A program made the translations under genes and the position numbers. Positions 1-8,370 of a DNA stretch of 64,000 nucleotides are shown here, in pieces. The notes under the pieces are model-generated. The model searched no databases and was not told where the DNA came from. It was given only the letters and a program-made list of their open reading frames with translations. The DNA comes from Shewanella marisflavi (GTDB lineage: Bacteria; Pseudomonadota; Gammaproteobacteria; Enterobacterales; Shewanellaceae): contig NZ_JAKIKX010000008.1 of NCBI RefSeq assembly GCF_023283925.1, positions 62,001 to 126,000 of the forward strand, given 5' to 3'. How positions within the stretch are numbered: the first letter of the stretch is position 1; the number at the start of each line of letters is the position of its first letter.

Positions 1-203
1 TTATCATCTGATTGTGGTTGTGAGATCCCTTGCTCAGTGGGTAAGGCCTCGCTTGCAAACTGCTTTGTTTTTTCGCTCGTGGGGCTGTTGGTCTCGGTGG
101 CAAGTTTGTCTTGAGACTGACCATCTTGACGCTCTTCAAAGATCAGGTAGGCAATGGCTGAGAGGCTTAAGAGGAGCAATAAGGTGAATGTGATAGATTT
201 CAT
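1..203 (-). CDS. N-terminal part of an unknown membrane-anchored protein (runs off the window)
   Basis: The frame opens with ATG at 201-203 on the minus strand and stays open to the window edge (67 codons visible). An AAGGA ribosome-binding site lies 9-11 bases upstream. The product begins MKSITFTLLLLLSLSAIAYL, a single hydrophobic N-terminal segment of about 17 residues that can be a signal anchor or signal peptide. It is followed by a polar stretch rich in Gln, Ser, Thr and Glu, consistent with a periplasmic linker. No family is recognisable from the visible part. Function is unknown; the C-terminal region would be needed to place it. Confidence 0.6.
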   Translation of the reverse strand, partial: MKSITFTLLLLLSLSAIAYLIFEERQDGQSQDKLATETNSPTSEKTKQFASEALPTEQGISQPQSDD

Positions 204-316
204 CGTTTAAATTCCTTTTCGGTGGGGCTCTTCCGATTGAGCCGAACAGTCGATTAGCTTAGGCTGATTTACCATCAGATGTAAAGATGTGAGACCTGAT
301 TCCAATGAAACATAAA

Positions 317-344
317 AAAGGGTGTTCCACGTGGAACACCCTTT
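317..344. promoter_or_regulatory. parS: parS-like ParB-binding site inside a 28-bp perfect palindrome
   Basis: The core TGTTCCACGTGGAACA at 323-338 is a perfect palindrome and matches the ParB/Spo0J recognition family (TGTTNCACGTGAAACA and its symmetric Pseudomonas-type form). The symmetry extends outward to 317-344 with AAAGGG/CCCTTT arms. On the minus strand it is followed by a T-rich run, so it could also form the transcript end of the amidohydrolase gene, which stops about 100 bases away. The exact 16-mer core recurs at 1667 inside a coding gene, which favours a protein-binding site over a simple terminator. Confidence 0.75.
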
Positions 345-439
345 ACCTGTTCATAGACTCATTTTTGAATCAATTTAAAATTTTTATGAAATTAAAATTT
401 GTGGCTTATCTAAGCCAGATTTTAAAATTAAAAATTGAT

Positions 440-3400
440 CTAAAGTTCGAAGAAAAACGGTTTGCGCTGCGTTTTGTCTCCATTGAGTTGGTTCATCGAT
501 TCGGCGTCGAACAACTTGCCGTTCACCATGGTATAGGTCACCCTGTCGGTTACGCGAATATCTTCCAGCGGATTACCATCGATGACGATTAGATCTGCTA
601 ACTTACCTGCTTTAATGGAACCTAGCTGGTGATCCATACCAAAGGTCTCTGCCGGATTAATGGTAGCCGTCTTGAGCACTTCCATATTACTCATGCCCCC
701 CTGAGCAAACATCCACATCTCCCAGTGGGCTGCTAAACCTTCGCGCTGACCGTGGGCACCAATGTTCGGCTTAACGCCGAGCTCGTTGAGTTCATTTGCG
801 ACACGGGCAACATTGAAGTGGTTATAGTGACCATCGGGCGCAGTAGGGCGACGCATCGAGCGCGCCTGCAGCAGATCGCCTGGCACATACTTAGATAGGC
901 GCGGGTGAGCCCAGACATCTGTCTTGTCGTACCAATAGTTCTCACCCGAGATGCCGCCATAGGCCACAACCAGTGTTGGGGTGTAGTGAACATCGGTATG
1001 GCTCCAGAGCTGTTTTACGTCACTATAAATGGCACCCGCCGGTAGAGAGTGCTCAACCGTGGTATGGCCATCGGCGATCATGGTGAGGTTATGTTGCAGC
1101 AGGCTACCGCCTTCTGGTACCACCATCATCTCCAGCTCTCTGGCCGCAGCAATTACCTGCTGACGCTGGTTACGTCTTGGCTGGTTGTAGCTCTTAACGC
1201 TAAAGGCGCCGACCTTCTTGAGGCGTTCCAGGTGGAACTTGGCATCGTCCAAGGAGTCGATGTGAGAGGTGTAGCCCGGCATGTTGGCACCGTAGAGAAT
1301 TGTGCCGGTAGAGAAGATTCTCGGGCCGACTATCTTCCCAGCCTTCTGCTGCTCAGAGGCGGCGAAGATCTCAGTGGTGTCGTTTGAAGGATCGTGAATG
1401 CTCGTCACTCCCAGCGCTAGGTTGGCGTAGAGTTCCCAGTTTTGCTGTGGGATGATCTCATTTTCACCTTGAGAGCCGTGAGCGTGGGCATCGAACAGTC
1501 CCGGCATGATGGTCTTGCCTTTGATGTCGATTACCTGGGCTCCTTTAGGAATCTGGGTGTTGGCATCACCTACGGTAAGGATCTTGTTGTTCTCAACGAT
1601 GACGATACCATTGTCGATCACCTTGTCATCTTCCATGGTGATCACCTGACCGCCGACAAAGGCAACTGTTCCACGTGGAACATCAGCCTTCTTCTCGAAA
1701 CCTATTTGGGTGATCTTGGGCTCAACAGGAGCCGCCTTTTCATCTGCCTGATAATCGGCATCAACATCCATCTGGTACAGTTCTGGGCCTAGGCTCCAGT
1801 AGAGTTGGTCGCTCTTGCCACTCCAGCTGATGCTTTCACCGGCGCGAACACTTAACTGAGTCACTGGCAAATTGTCTGCCTTAGGGCCTATCTCTATGGT
1901 TTCGCCATGCTTGGCGAAGGGCGTTACCCAAACCTTGAAACGTTCGGCGAAGGCCAATTGTTTACCATCTGGAGAGACTCTAAATTCGGTGGCATGCTTG
2001 CTAGTGTAATGCACCCGCTTCTGGAAACCGTGCAGGTTGATTGAGGCTAGCTGGGGTGTTTCGCCGTAGTCCATGAAGTAGACACGGTCTGATTCGGCGC
2101 CAAATTGTGGTTGATAGCCATCAGGAGTGATCTTACGGCTCTCTTTGCCTTTGGTATCGACAACATAAAGCCCTGGCTCTTGTGACCAGGTGCGTGGGGT
2201 AATGTTACCGCCTTTGATTTTGCGATAGACCACTTGCTCACCGTCGGGTGAGAAGGTGGGTTCGACATATTTCCCAGGTTCTTGGGTCAAGGTTTTGCTG
2301 CGTCCACCTCGTGCATTGACTATGCGCACACTGCCTTGGTTTTCATCGTCCCAAGTAGTGAAGACGACCTTCTTACCGTTGCGAGACCACTGAGGGTATA
2401 GTTCTCTAATATCGTCATCAAGGTCCGTTAGGCGAGACACCTTTCCATCAGGCAGGCGCTTAACCCATAATTTCCCTAGCGCCTCATAGATAACCTTCTC
2501 GCCATCGGGTGACACCTGTGCCATGCGCAGCATCTTAACGTCAAAGCTATCCAGGTCGATATTCTGTTTGAAGCGCACAGAGGGTTGTACAGCAAGCTCA
2601 GTTTTGACCTTGAAAGGGATCTCTTTAACTGACTTGCTCTCTACATCTAAGCGATTGATCTTACCACCAGCCCAGAACACCAACTCCTGATTATCGGCAG
2701 TCCAGCTCATGGTGGGGTAAACACCATGGATGGCCCAGGTTTCCTGCATATCACGATCTAACTTGTCATACAGCTTGGTTTGCTCGCCCGACTTTAGATC
2801 CAGAAGGTATAAGGTCGATTGGAAGCCGTCGCGCTTAATATAGGCCAGCTTAGTTCCATCTGGGCTAGGGGTTGGCCGAATCGCGCCGCCGGTACCCTCA
2901 ATCAATACCTCTATGTCACCGGTTTGGGTGTCGTAACGTTTGATCTTATAGATGCCTTTGACAGAGTCTTTAGAGTAGTGAAAGGTCTTACCCGGTGTCG
3001 CGTCCTGGCTGAAGTAGACATAGCGACCATCGGGTGAGTAGGCCGGTTCACCCAAATCTTTCTGCTCGTTTGGTCGCTCGGTTAGTTTTACTCCTGTGCC
3101 GCCGGCAACATGATATAGCCAGACTTCGCCTGCTCCCAGACTACGACTGCCGGTGAAGTGTTTACGACCGATAAGGTATTGAGAGTCTGGGCTCCACGCT
3201 GGGCTGTTTAGCAGGCGGAAGGTTTCTTTGGTGACAGGGCGAGGGTTGCTGCCATCGGCATTCATCACCCAGATATTGTCTCCGCCATCTTCATCTGACG
3301 TAAAAGCAATATATTTACCATCTGGACTGTAGACGGGTTGCATCTGCCAGGCGATGCCTTGGGCTAAGGGTTTGGCTTCGCCACCTTCGATAGGCATCTG

Positions 3401-3640
3401 ATAGATATCGCCTAAGAGGTCGAACACTATATGTTTGCCGTCTGGACTGACACTGACGTTCATCCAGGTACCTTCGGTGACGTCAATTTTCACCTGCTCA
3501 AACGGCGCATTTGCCGGAGCATTGACTTGCCATCTTGGGGTATCAGTTTCTGTGGCCCAGGTCGGTAGCGAAAAGCTTAGAGCGATTGCCGCGCATAGAG
3601 GTGTGATTTTTTGTTTTAGCATAGGAGTTCCCAGTTTCAT
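440..3640 (-). CDS. Secreted amidohydrolase with N-terminal WD40-like (PD40/TolB) beta-propeller
   Basis: A protein of about 1066 residues. I place the start at ATG 3640 because it has an AAGGAT ribosome-binding site six bases upstream; a longer in-frame start at 3667 lacks one. Residues 1-29 are a Sec signal peptide ending near LPTWA. The region from about 50 to 650 carries many PD40-type repeats (SPDGK, SPDSQ, SPDGT and similar), which form a TolB-like propeller. From about residue 690 an amidohydrolase domain begins, with the metal-binding GLFDAHAHG motif near 715 and the C-terminal GKLADLIVIDGNPL signature of the imidazolonepropionase-like group. It is probably a periplasmic or exported metallo-hydrolase or peptidase-like enzyme; the substrate cannot be read from sequence. 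A parS-like site lies inside the coding region. Confidence 0.85.
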   Translation of the reverse strand: MKLGTPMLKQKITPLCAAIALSFSLPTWATETDTPRWQVNAPANAPFEQVKIDVTEGTWMNVSVSPDGKHIVFDLLGDIYQMPIEGGEAKPLAQGIAWQMQPVYSPDGKYIAFTSDEDGGDNIWVMNADGSNPRPVTKETFRLLNSPAWSPDSQYLIGRKHFTGSRSLGAGEVWLYHVAGGTGVKLTERPNEQKDLGEPAYSPDGRYVYFSQDATPGKTFHYSKDSVKGIYKIKRYDTQTGDIEVLIEGTGGAIRPTPSPDGTKLAYIKRDGFQSTLYLLDLKSGEQTKLYDKLDRDMQETWAIHGVYPTMSWTADNQELVFWAGGKINRLDVESKSVKEIPFKVKTELAVQPSVRFKQNIDLDSFDVKMLRMAQVSPDGEKVIYEALGKLWVKRLPDGKVSRLTDLDDDIRELYPQWSRNGKKVVFTTWDDENQGSVRIVNARGGRSKTLTQEPGKYVEPTFSPDGEQVVYRKIKGGNITPRTWSQEPGLYVVDTKGKESRKITPDGYQPQFGAESDRVYFMDYGETPQLASINLHGFQKRVHYTSKHATEFRVSPDGKQLAFAERFKVWVTPFAKHGETIEIGPKADNLPVTQLSVRAGESISWSGKSDQLYWSLGPELYQMDVDADYQADEKAAPVEPKITQIGFEKKADVPRGTVAFVGGQVITMEDDKVIDNGIVIVENNKILTVGDANTQIPKGAQVIDIKGKTIMPGLFDAHAHGSQGENEIIPQQNWELYANLALGVTSIHDPSNDTTEIFAASEQQKAGKIVGPRIFSTGTILYGANMPGYTSHIDSLDDAKFHLERLKKVGAFSVKSYNQPRRNQRQQVIAAARELEMMVVPEGGSLLQHNLTMIADGHTTVEHSLPAGAIYSDVKQLWSHTDVHYTPTLVVAYGGISGENYWYDKTDVWAHPRLSKYVPGDLLQARSMRRPTAPDGHYNHFNVARVANELNELGVKPNIGAHGQREGLAAHWEMWMFAQGGMSNMEVLKTATINPAETFGMDHQLGSIKAGKLADLIVIDGNPLEDIRVTDRVTYTMVNGKLFDAESMNQLNGDKTQRKPFFFEL
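1667..1682. promoter_or_regulatory. parS: parS-like ParB-binding site inside coding sequence
   Basis: TGTTCCACGTGGAACA, a perfect 16-bp palindrome identical to the core at 323-338. It lies inside the amidohydrolase gene, where it encodes the stretch V-P-R-G-T. An intact centromere palindrome inside a coding region is typical of chromosomal parS sites and cannot be explained as a terminator. Confidence 0.75.
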
Positions 3641-3802
3641 TATTATCCTTAGTTGGGTGCTTAACACGAATACAGAGGGGGAGTGTATACAATCAGCGTT
3701 AGTTATCGCATAAATTTGATAACAGTAAAACCTAAATTCTGTGACATTTAGTGAATGTAATGACAGTTATAGCGGATCGTGGTGAGCGTAAAGAGAAAGC
3801 TA

Positions 3803-3823
3803 GGCAGCCTAAGAAAGGCTGCC
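3803..3823 (-). terminator. Possible weak terminator of the MOSC gene
   Basis: A stem GGCAGCC/GGCTGCC with a seven-base loop lies 29 bases past the stop codon of the MOSC gene on the minus strand, followed by a pyrimidine-rich but not pure T tract. Confidence 0.4.
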
Positions 3824-3851
3824 GGCAGAAAGGGCTTTGTTGCGCCGAATG

Positions 3852-4286
3852 CTAGAGGGTGACGGTATCACCGATACTTATTTCGGCATCATTGAGAACG
3901 CGGCAGGTTACGCCACCACGCCAGTCTGGACGTAAGGCAGCTTCTAATCCTTGGCTGACTTTTTCCATCTTCTTACAGGGATCTGTCTCGCCAGTGATCT
4001 CTAGCTGCAACGCGCCGATCTGAATGATTTTACCCTTGTCCTGTGGACCGAAATTGATGCCATCTATGAGTAGATTGGCTCTGCGGGCTGTCCAGGGGAG
4101 ATCGACACCTAAGTCATTGCAGGCCTGCATCCACTGGTGGGATGAAAGCAGGGTGACTTGCCGTTTGCCTGGTTTACCAAAAACGTCCTGTGCGACTCCT
4201 GTACTTGTAGTCACTAATGCCGCCGAGGTTTCAAGCATTGGACCACCCTTTACAACCTTGTAGCTAATGCCTTGTAAACTTGCCAT
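3852..4286 (-). CDS. MOSC domain protein (YiiM-like)
   Basis: A small single-domain MOSC protein of 144 residues. The family binds sulfur carried on a conserved cysteine and is related to the molybdenum cofactor sulfurase C-terminal domain; YiiM-type members reduce N-hydroxylated substrates. The conserved motif is visible as GETDPCKKMEKV near residue 100, with the invariant Cys, followed by RPDWRGGVTCRVL typical of the C-terminal end of the domain. It stands alone, about 180 bases before tusA on the same strand. The sulfur and molybdenum theme fits other genes in the window, but no operon with them is evident. Confidence 0.8.
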   Translation of the reverse strand: MASLQGISYKVVKGGPMLETSAALVTTSTGVAQDVFGKPGKRQVTLLSSHQWMQACNDLGVDLPWTARRANLLIDGINFGPQDKGKIIQIGALQLEITGETDPCKKMEKVSQGLEAALRPDWRGGVTCRVLNDAEISIGDTVTL

Positions 4287-4463
4287 CTTATCTCAATCCT
4301 TTTGAAAGCCGACTATCAGTGTAAACTGCGACTCAAACCGCTGGCAAGCGCTATCGGTGGGACTAATCCGGGGGGACTAAGCCTATGGCAATCACTGGGT
4401 GTAAGTCACTGCAGAGTGTTTGCGAAGGGGATAGAAGAGTGGTTAGCTGTTAAGGTTAGCGGA

Positions 4464-4709
4464 TCAGAGCCCTTTTTTGATCAGATAGCGATAGGGCGTC
4501 GATTCGGTCTGGCTCGCAATCAGGGTGTGGTCCATAAATTCGCAGAAGCTTGGGATGTCCCTTGTCGTGGCCGGGTCGTCAGCGATGATTAACAAGGTTT
4601 CGCCCTCGCTCATCTTACGGACAGACTTTCTCACCATCATGACAGGCTCTGGACAACGCAACCCAAGGGCATCGAGTTGGTGTTGTGCTTGTGCAAAGGG
4701 ATCGCTCAT
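4464..4709 (-). CDS. tusA: TusA sulfurtransferase
   Basis: An 81-residue cytoplasmic sulfur carrier. TusA accepts persulfide sulfur from IscS and passes it to the TusBCD-E relay for tRNA 2-thiouridine synthesis; it also feeds sulfur toward the molybdenum cofactor. The active-site motif [19 protein letters not shown] is present with the catalytic Cys at residue 19, and the length matches E. coli TusA. The [12 protein letters not shown] motif is also diagnostic. It is monocistronic here. The 162 bases between it and the MOSC gene hold nothing I can identify. Confidence 0.95.
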   Translation of the reverse strand: MSDPFAQAQHQLDALGLRCPEPVMMVRKSVRKMSEGETLLIIADDPATTRDIPSFCEFMDHTLIASQTESTPYRYLIKKGL

Positions 4710-4838
4710 ATCATAAACCTTAACTGGTGTGAGACCTGGTTAAACAGAAGGGACTAATATTACGCTAGCCACACCGTTGTGCCAAGTTGCGTTCAGGATT
4801 TTGTGAGCTATTACTGATAGGGATAAATCATAGCGGAG

Positions 4839-4854
4839 TGTTTCACGTGGAACA
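4839..4854. promoter_or_regulatory. parS: parS-like ParB-binding site
   Basis: TGTTTCACGTGGAACA, 15 of 16 matches to the classic parS TGTTTCACGTGAAACA and symmetric apart from one base pair. It sits in the intergenic gap just past the stop codon of the globin-coupled cyclase and upstream of tusA. Confidence 0.75.
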
Positions 4855-4859
4855 TTGGA

Positions 4860-5978
4860 TTAACGTTTTATTGAATCCAATTTCACGAGGTTCTTTTTGT
4901 CTGTACTTGCCGGTATAGATTTCAAGTTTCGTTTATGTTGATACATTTTGCTGTCTGCAAGGTTAATTATTTCGCTGGCTTCCATATAGTGTTGTGGGCC
5001 AGTATCTACGATCCCATAACTGAGCGTCACAGGAACCAACTCTTGTTTAAGTTTTTTTTCTAATCTGACTATAAATTCATTTTGAACGTCTGTTGCATTA
5101 CAGTTTGGTAATACAATACAAAACTCATCTCCACCGTAACGGAAGCAACAATCTTCTCCTCGTACCGCGCTTGCAATAATTTTGGCAATATTTTGCAGAA
5201 TATTATCGCCAGCCTGATGTCCTTGAGTGTCGTTTATCTTTTTGAAATCATTGATATCAATATAACAGATACTAACGGGCTCTAATCGACGCTGTGCTGC
5301 TCTAAGAATTCTGGTTACTATCTCGTTTAGATGACGTACGTTTAGTAATCCTGTAAGCGGGTCTGTACGTGATAATTCTTCAAGTTGTTGGGTTCGCTCT
5401 TTTACTTTTGTCTCCATGTTGTTGGCATATGTCTCAGCTTTTTGTTTTGCCGTTTCTATTTCTGATACTAGGCTTCTGATGTAAGTGTCGAAAACCAGGC
5501 TAACGTCGAAGAGGATTAATTTGTCGAGAGCGAGTATAACGGCTTCAGCTTTAGCCGGATCTTTTTTAAAGGCCTTATTTATATTCTTATTAATTAAATT
5601 TTTAAGGGTATGTACTGCGGATAGATAGAGCTTGGGTTCAACTCCGATACGCTTATGTACTAGGCCTATTCTCAATCGATTATTAACATATTCGAGATCG
5701 TATTCCCCTAGAAATAAATCTTGTACATATCGCTTTTGTGCAGCCCGCAGACGCTCTAAAGTGTCTGAGTCACCAATTAATAAGGCTATCTCAGACACAT
5801 CAGTTTGCATCGAGTAAAACTCTTCGACAATATCATCGATATATAATTGAATAGTTGGCCGGCAAGACGCTAATAGTTTGGTATCTTGTGTTGTAAGAAG
5901 AAAAAGTGATTTACGAAACTCTATTTCTAGTTCGGTAATCCGCATCTGTTCAAAAAGAGTTTGATTAGTTTGATTCAT
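4860..5978 (-). CDS. Globin-coupled diguanylate cyclase (heme O2 sensor, GGDEF)
   Basis: A cytoplasmic sensor that makes c-di-GMP, about 372 residues from the preferred start. That start is ATG 5978, which has GGAG five bases upstream; an in-frame ATG at 6011 has no such site. Residues about 10-150 are a protoglobin-type globin-coupled sensor domain: the stretch GLVHKRIGVEPKLYL supplies the proximal heme histidine (residue 108), as in DosC/YddV and HemAT families. A short coiled-coil signalling helix (about 175-205) leads to a GGDEF domain with an intact GGDEF at 282-286. An RGED I-site lies five residues upstream of it, so the enzyme should be active and product-inhibited. Oxygen or NO as the ligand is inferred from the family. 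Confidence 0.9.
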   Translation of the reverse strand: MNQTNQTLFEQMRITELEIEFRKSLFLLTTQDTKLLASCRPTIQLYIDDIVEEFYSMQTDVSEIALLIGDSDTLERLRAAQKRYVQDLFLGEYDLEYVNNRLRIGLVHKRIGVEPKLYLSAVHTLKNLINKNINKAFKKDPAKAEAVILALDKLILFDVSLVFDTYIRSLVSEIETAKQKAETYANNMETKVKERTQQLEELSRTDPLTGLLNVRHLNEIVTRILRAAQRRLEPVSICYIDINDFKKINDTQGHQAGDNILQNIAKIIASAVRGEDCCFRYGGDEFCIVLPNCNATDVQNEFIVRLEKKLKQELVPVTLSYGIVDTGPQHYMEASEIINLADSKMYQHKRNLKSIPASTDKKNLVKLDSIKR

Positions 5979-6079
5979 TCCAACTCCATTTGCTATGAAT
6001 GTATCTATCAATAATTTTAAATTGCACTTAAGTTTTTATAGTATAGCTAACTTAACGTTGGATGAAGTTGTTTCCTTGT

Positions 6080-6544
6080 CTATGTCAAATCTACCATTGT
6101 TGCATGAGTTAAAGCTTGTAGATCTTGGGGCGAGAGTTGGATATCTAAGCCGCGACGGCCGCCACTGACGTAAATGGATTCTAGAGTTTCTGAGCTGGCA
6201 TGGATAAAGGTGGCTAGGCGTTTTTTTTGACCGATAGGGCTGACGCCGCCGAGAACATAACCTGTAGAACGTTGCACCTTGTCCGGAGCTGCCATAGCCG
6301 CTTTTTTTGCCTTTGCGGCCTTGGCCAGCTGTTTCATATTGAGCTTTTTATCGACAGGGATGATGGCCACAACGAGAGCGCCACTATCGAGCTCGGCTAC
6401 TAAGGTTTTAAATACTTGATCTGTGGGTAAATTAAGTTTCTCTGCCGCTTCGAGACCATAGGCGCTTGCACTGGCATCATGTTGATATTCATGTATTTTG
6501 TAGGCTATTTTAGCCTTGTCTAACGTTTTGGTAGCGGGTGTCAT
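6080..6544 (-). CDS. ybaK: Cys-tRNA(Pro)/Cys-tRNA(Cys) deacylase YbaK
   Basis: A 154-residue YbaK/EbsC-family editing protein that hydrolyses Cys-tRNA(Pro) formed by prolyl-tRNA synthetase. Diagnostic features are VFKTLVAEL with the catalytic lysine, VPVDKKLNMKQLAKAAKAKKAAM-type helix region, and the GGVSPIGQKK loop near residue 100. Length is normal for the family. The start codon is 10 bases past the stop of the GNAT gene, so the two are probably co-transcribed. Confidence 0.92.
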   Translation of the reverse strand: MTPATKTLDKAKIAYKIHEYQHDASASAYGLEAAEKLNLPTDQVFKTLVAELDSGALVVAIIPVDKKLNMKQLAKAAKAKKAAMAAPDKVQRSTGYVLGGVSPIGQKKRLATFIHASSETLESIYVSGGRRGLDIQLSPQDLQALTHATMVDLT

Positions 6545-6554
6545 GGAGCTCTCT

Positions 6555-7016
6555 TTACAGGTTTTTGGCCATTACATTAATTGTGAGGTCACAGTGGCTT
6601 AGTGTAGCGACAATTTGCCAGCCTAGGTTGTGATAGAGGGCGAGGTTTTTCGCTTCGGTTTGTAGGTAGAGTGTCTTAACGTTAAGGCTGGCTGCATAGT
6701 CTTGTGCCTCGCGGACCAGCTTGGTCGCCACTCCTTGTCCTCTGTGTTGCTCCACCACATAGATACCTCCTAGCCAGACGCTATCAGAGGGATAGTTGCT
6801 GTTCTCTTGGTATCTTAATTGTATGGCTCCAATGGGTTGGTTTTCATCCTGCGCAAGCCAAAGCTGTGGAATCCCCTGATATTGCAAGTATTGGCTCAGG
6901 CTATGAACCAGTTCGGACTGGGTTCGATTGCTGCCCAAGTGCCCCCACTCATTATGATACCAGTAGGCGAGTTGATCGATCGCCTCTGGTTGCTCTATCA
7001 GCTTTATGATCTTCAC
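6555..7016 (-). CDS. GNAT family N-acetyltransferase
   Basis: A 153-residue single-domain GNAT protein. The acetyl-CoA binding motif A is visible as VVEQHRGQGVATKLVREAQ (about residues 90-110), followed by the beta5 strand LKTLYLQTEA-like segment and ALYHNLGWQIV. The substrate cannot be inferred; candidates are amino groups of small molecules or proteins. It is upstream of and nearly contiguous with ybaK on the same strand. Confidence 0.85.
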   Translation of the reverse strand: MKIIKLIEQPEAIDQLAYWYHNEWGHLGSNRTQSELVHSLSQYLQYQGIPQLWLAQDENQPIGAIQLRYQENSNYPSDSVWLGGIYVVEQHRGQGVATKLVREAQDYAASLNVKTLYLQTEAKNLALYHNLGWQIVATLSHCDLTINVMAKNL

Positions 7017-7114
7017 TGCTCATTTTACCTTAACCGGGTGAACTCAAGTCGATACTACAGCAGTGAGAATTAAGATAAAGGGATACAGGGGATAGGTAAT
7101 GCTTTTCGGTTTGT

Positions 7115-7130
7115 GGTTTCACGTGAAACA
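7115..7130. promoter_or_regulatory. parS: parS-like ParB-binding site abutting the fadBA terminator
   Basis: GGTTTCACGTGAAACA, 15 of 16 matches to TGTTTCACGTGAAACA, with a perfect 14-bp palindrome GTTTCACGTGAAAC. It is intergenic, between the GNAT gene and fadA, and immediately adjacent to the fadBA terminator stem. Confidence 0.78.
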
Positions 7131-7131
7131 A

Positions 7132-7162
7132 AAAAATGGAGCGACAGAGCCGCTCCATTTTT
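7132..7162 (-). terminator. Rho-independent terminator of fadBA (bidirectional)
   Basis: A perfect 12-bp stem, AAAAATGGAGCG pairing with CGCTCCATTTTT around a seven-base loop, lies 24 bases after the fadA stop codon. The A/T flanks make it functional on both strands; only fadBA reads into it on the minus strand. Confidence 0.85.
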
Positions 7163-7185
7163 AACGCTAAAGGGTAGGGGAAGCG

Positions 7186-8370
<1,185 letters not shown>

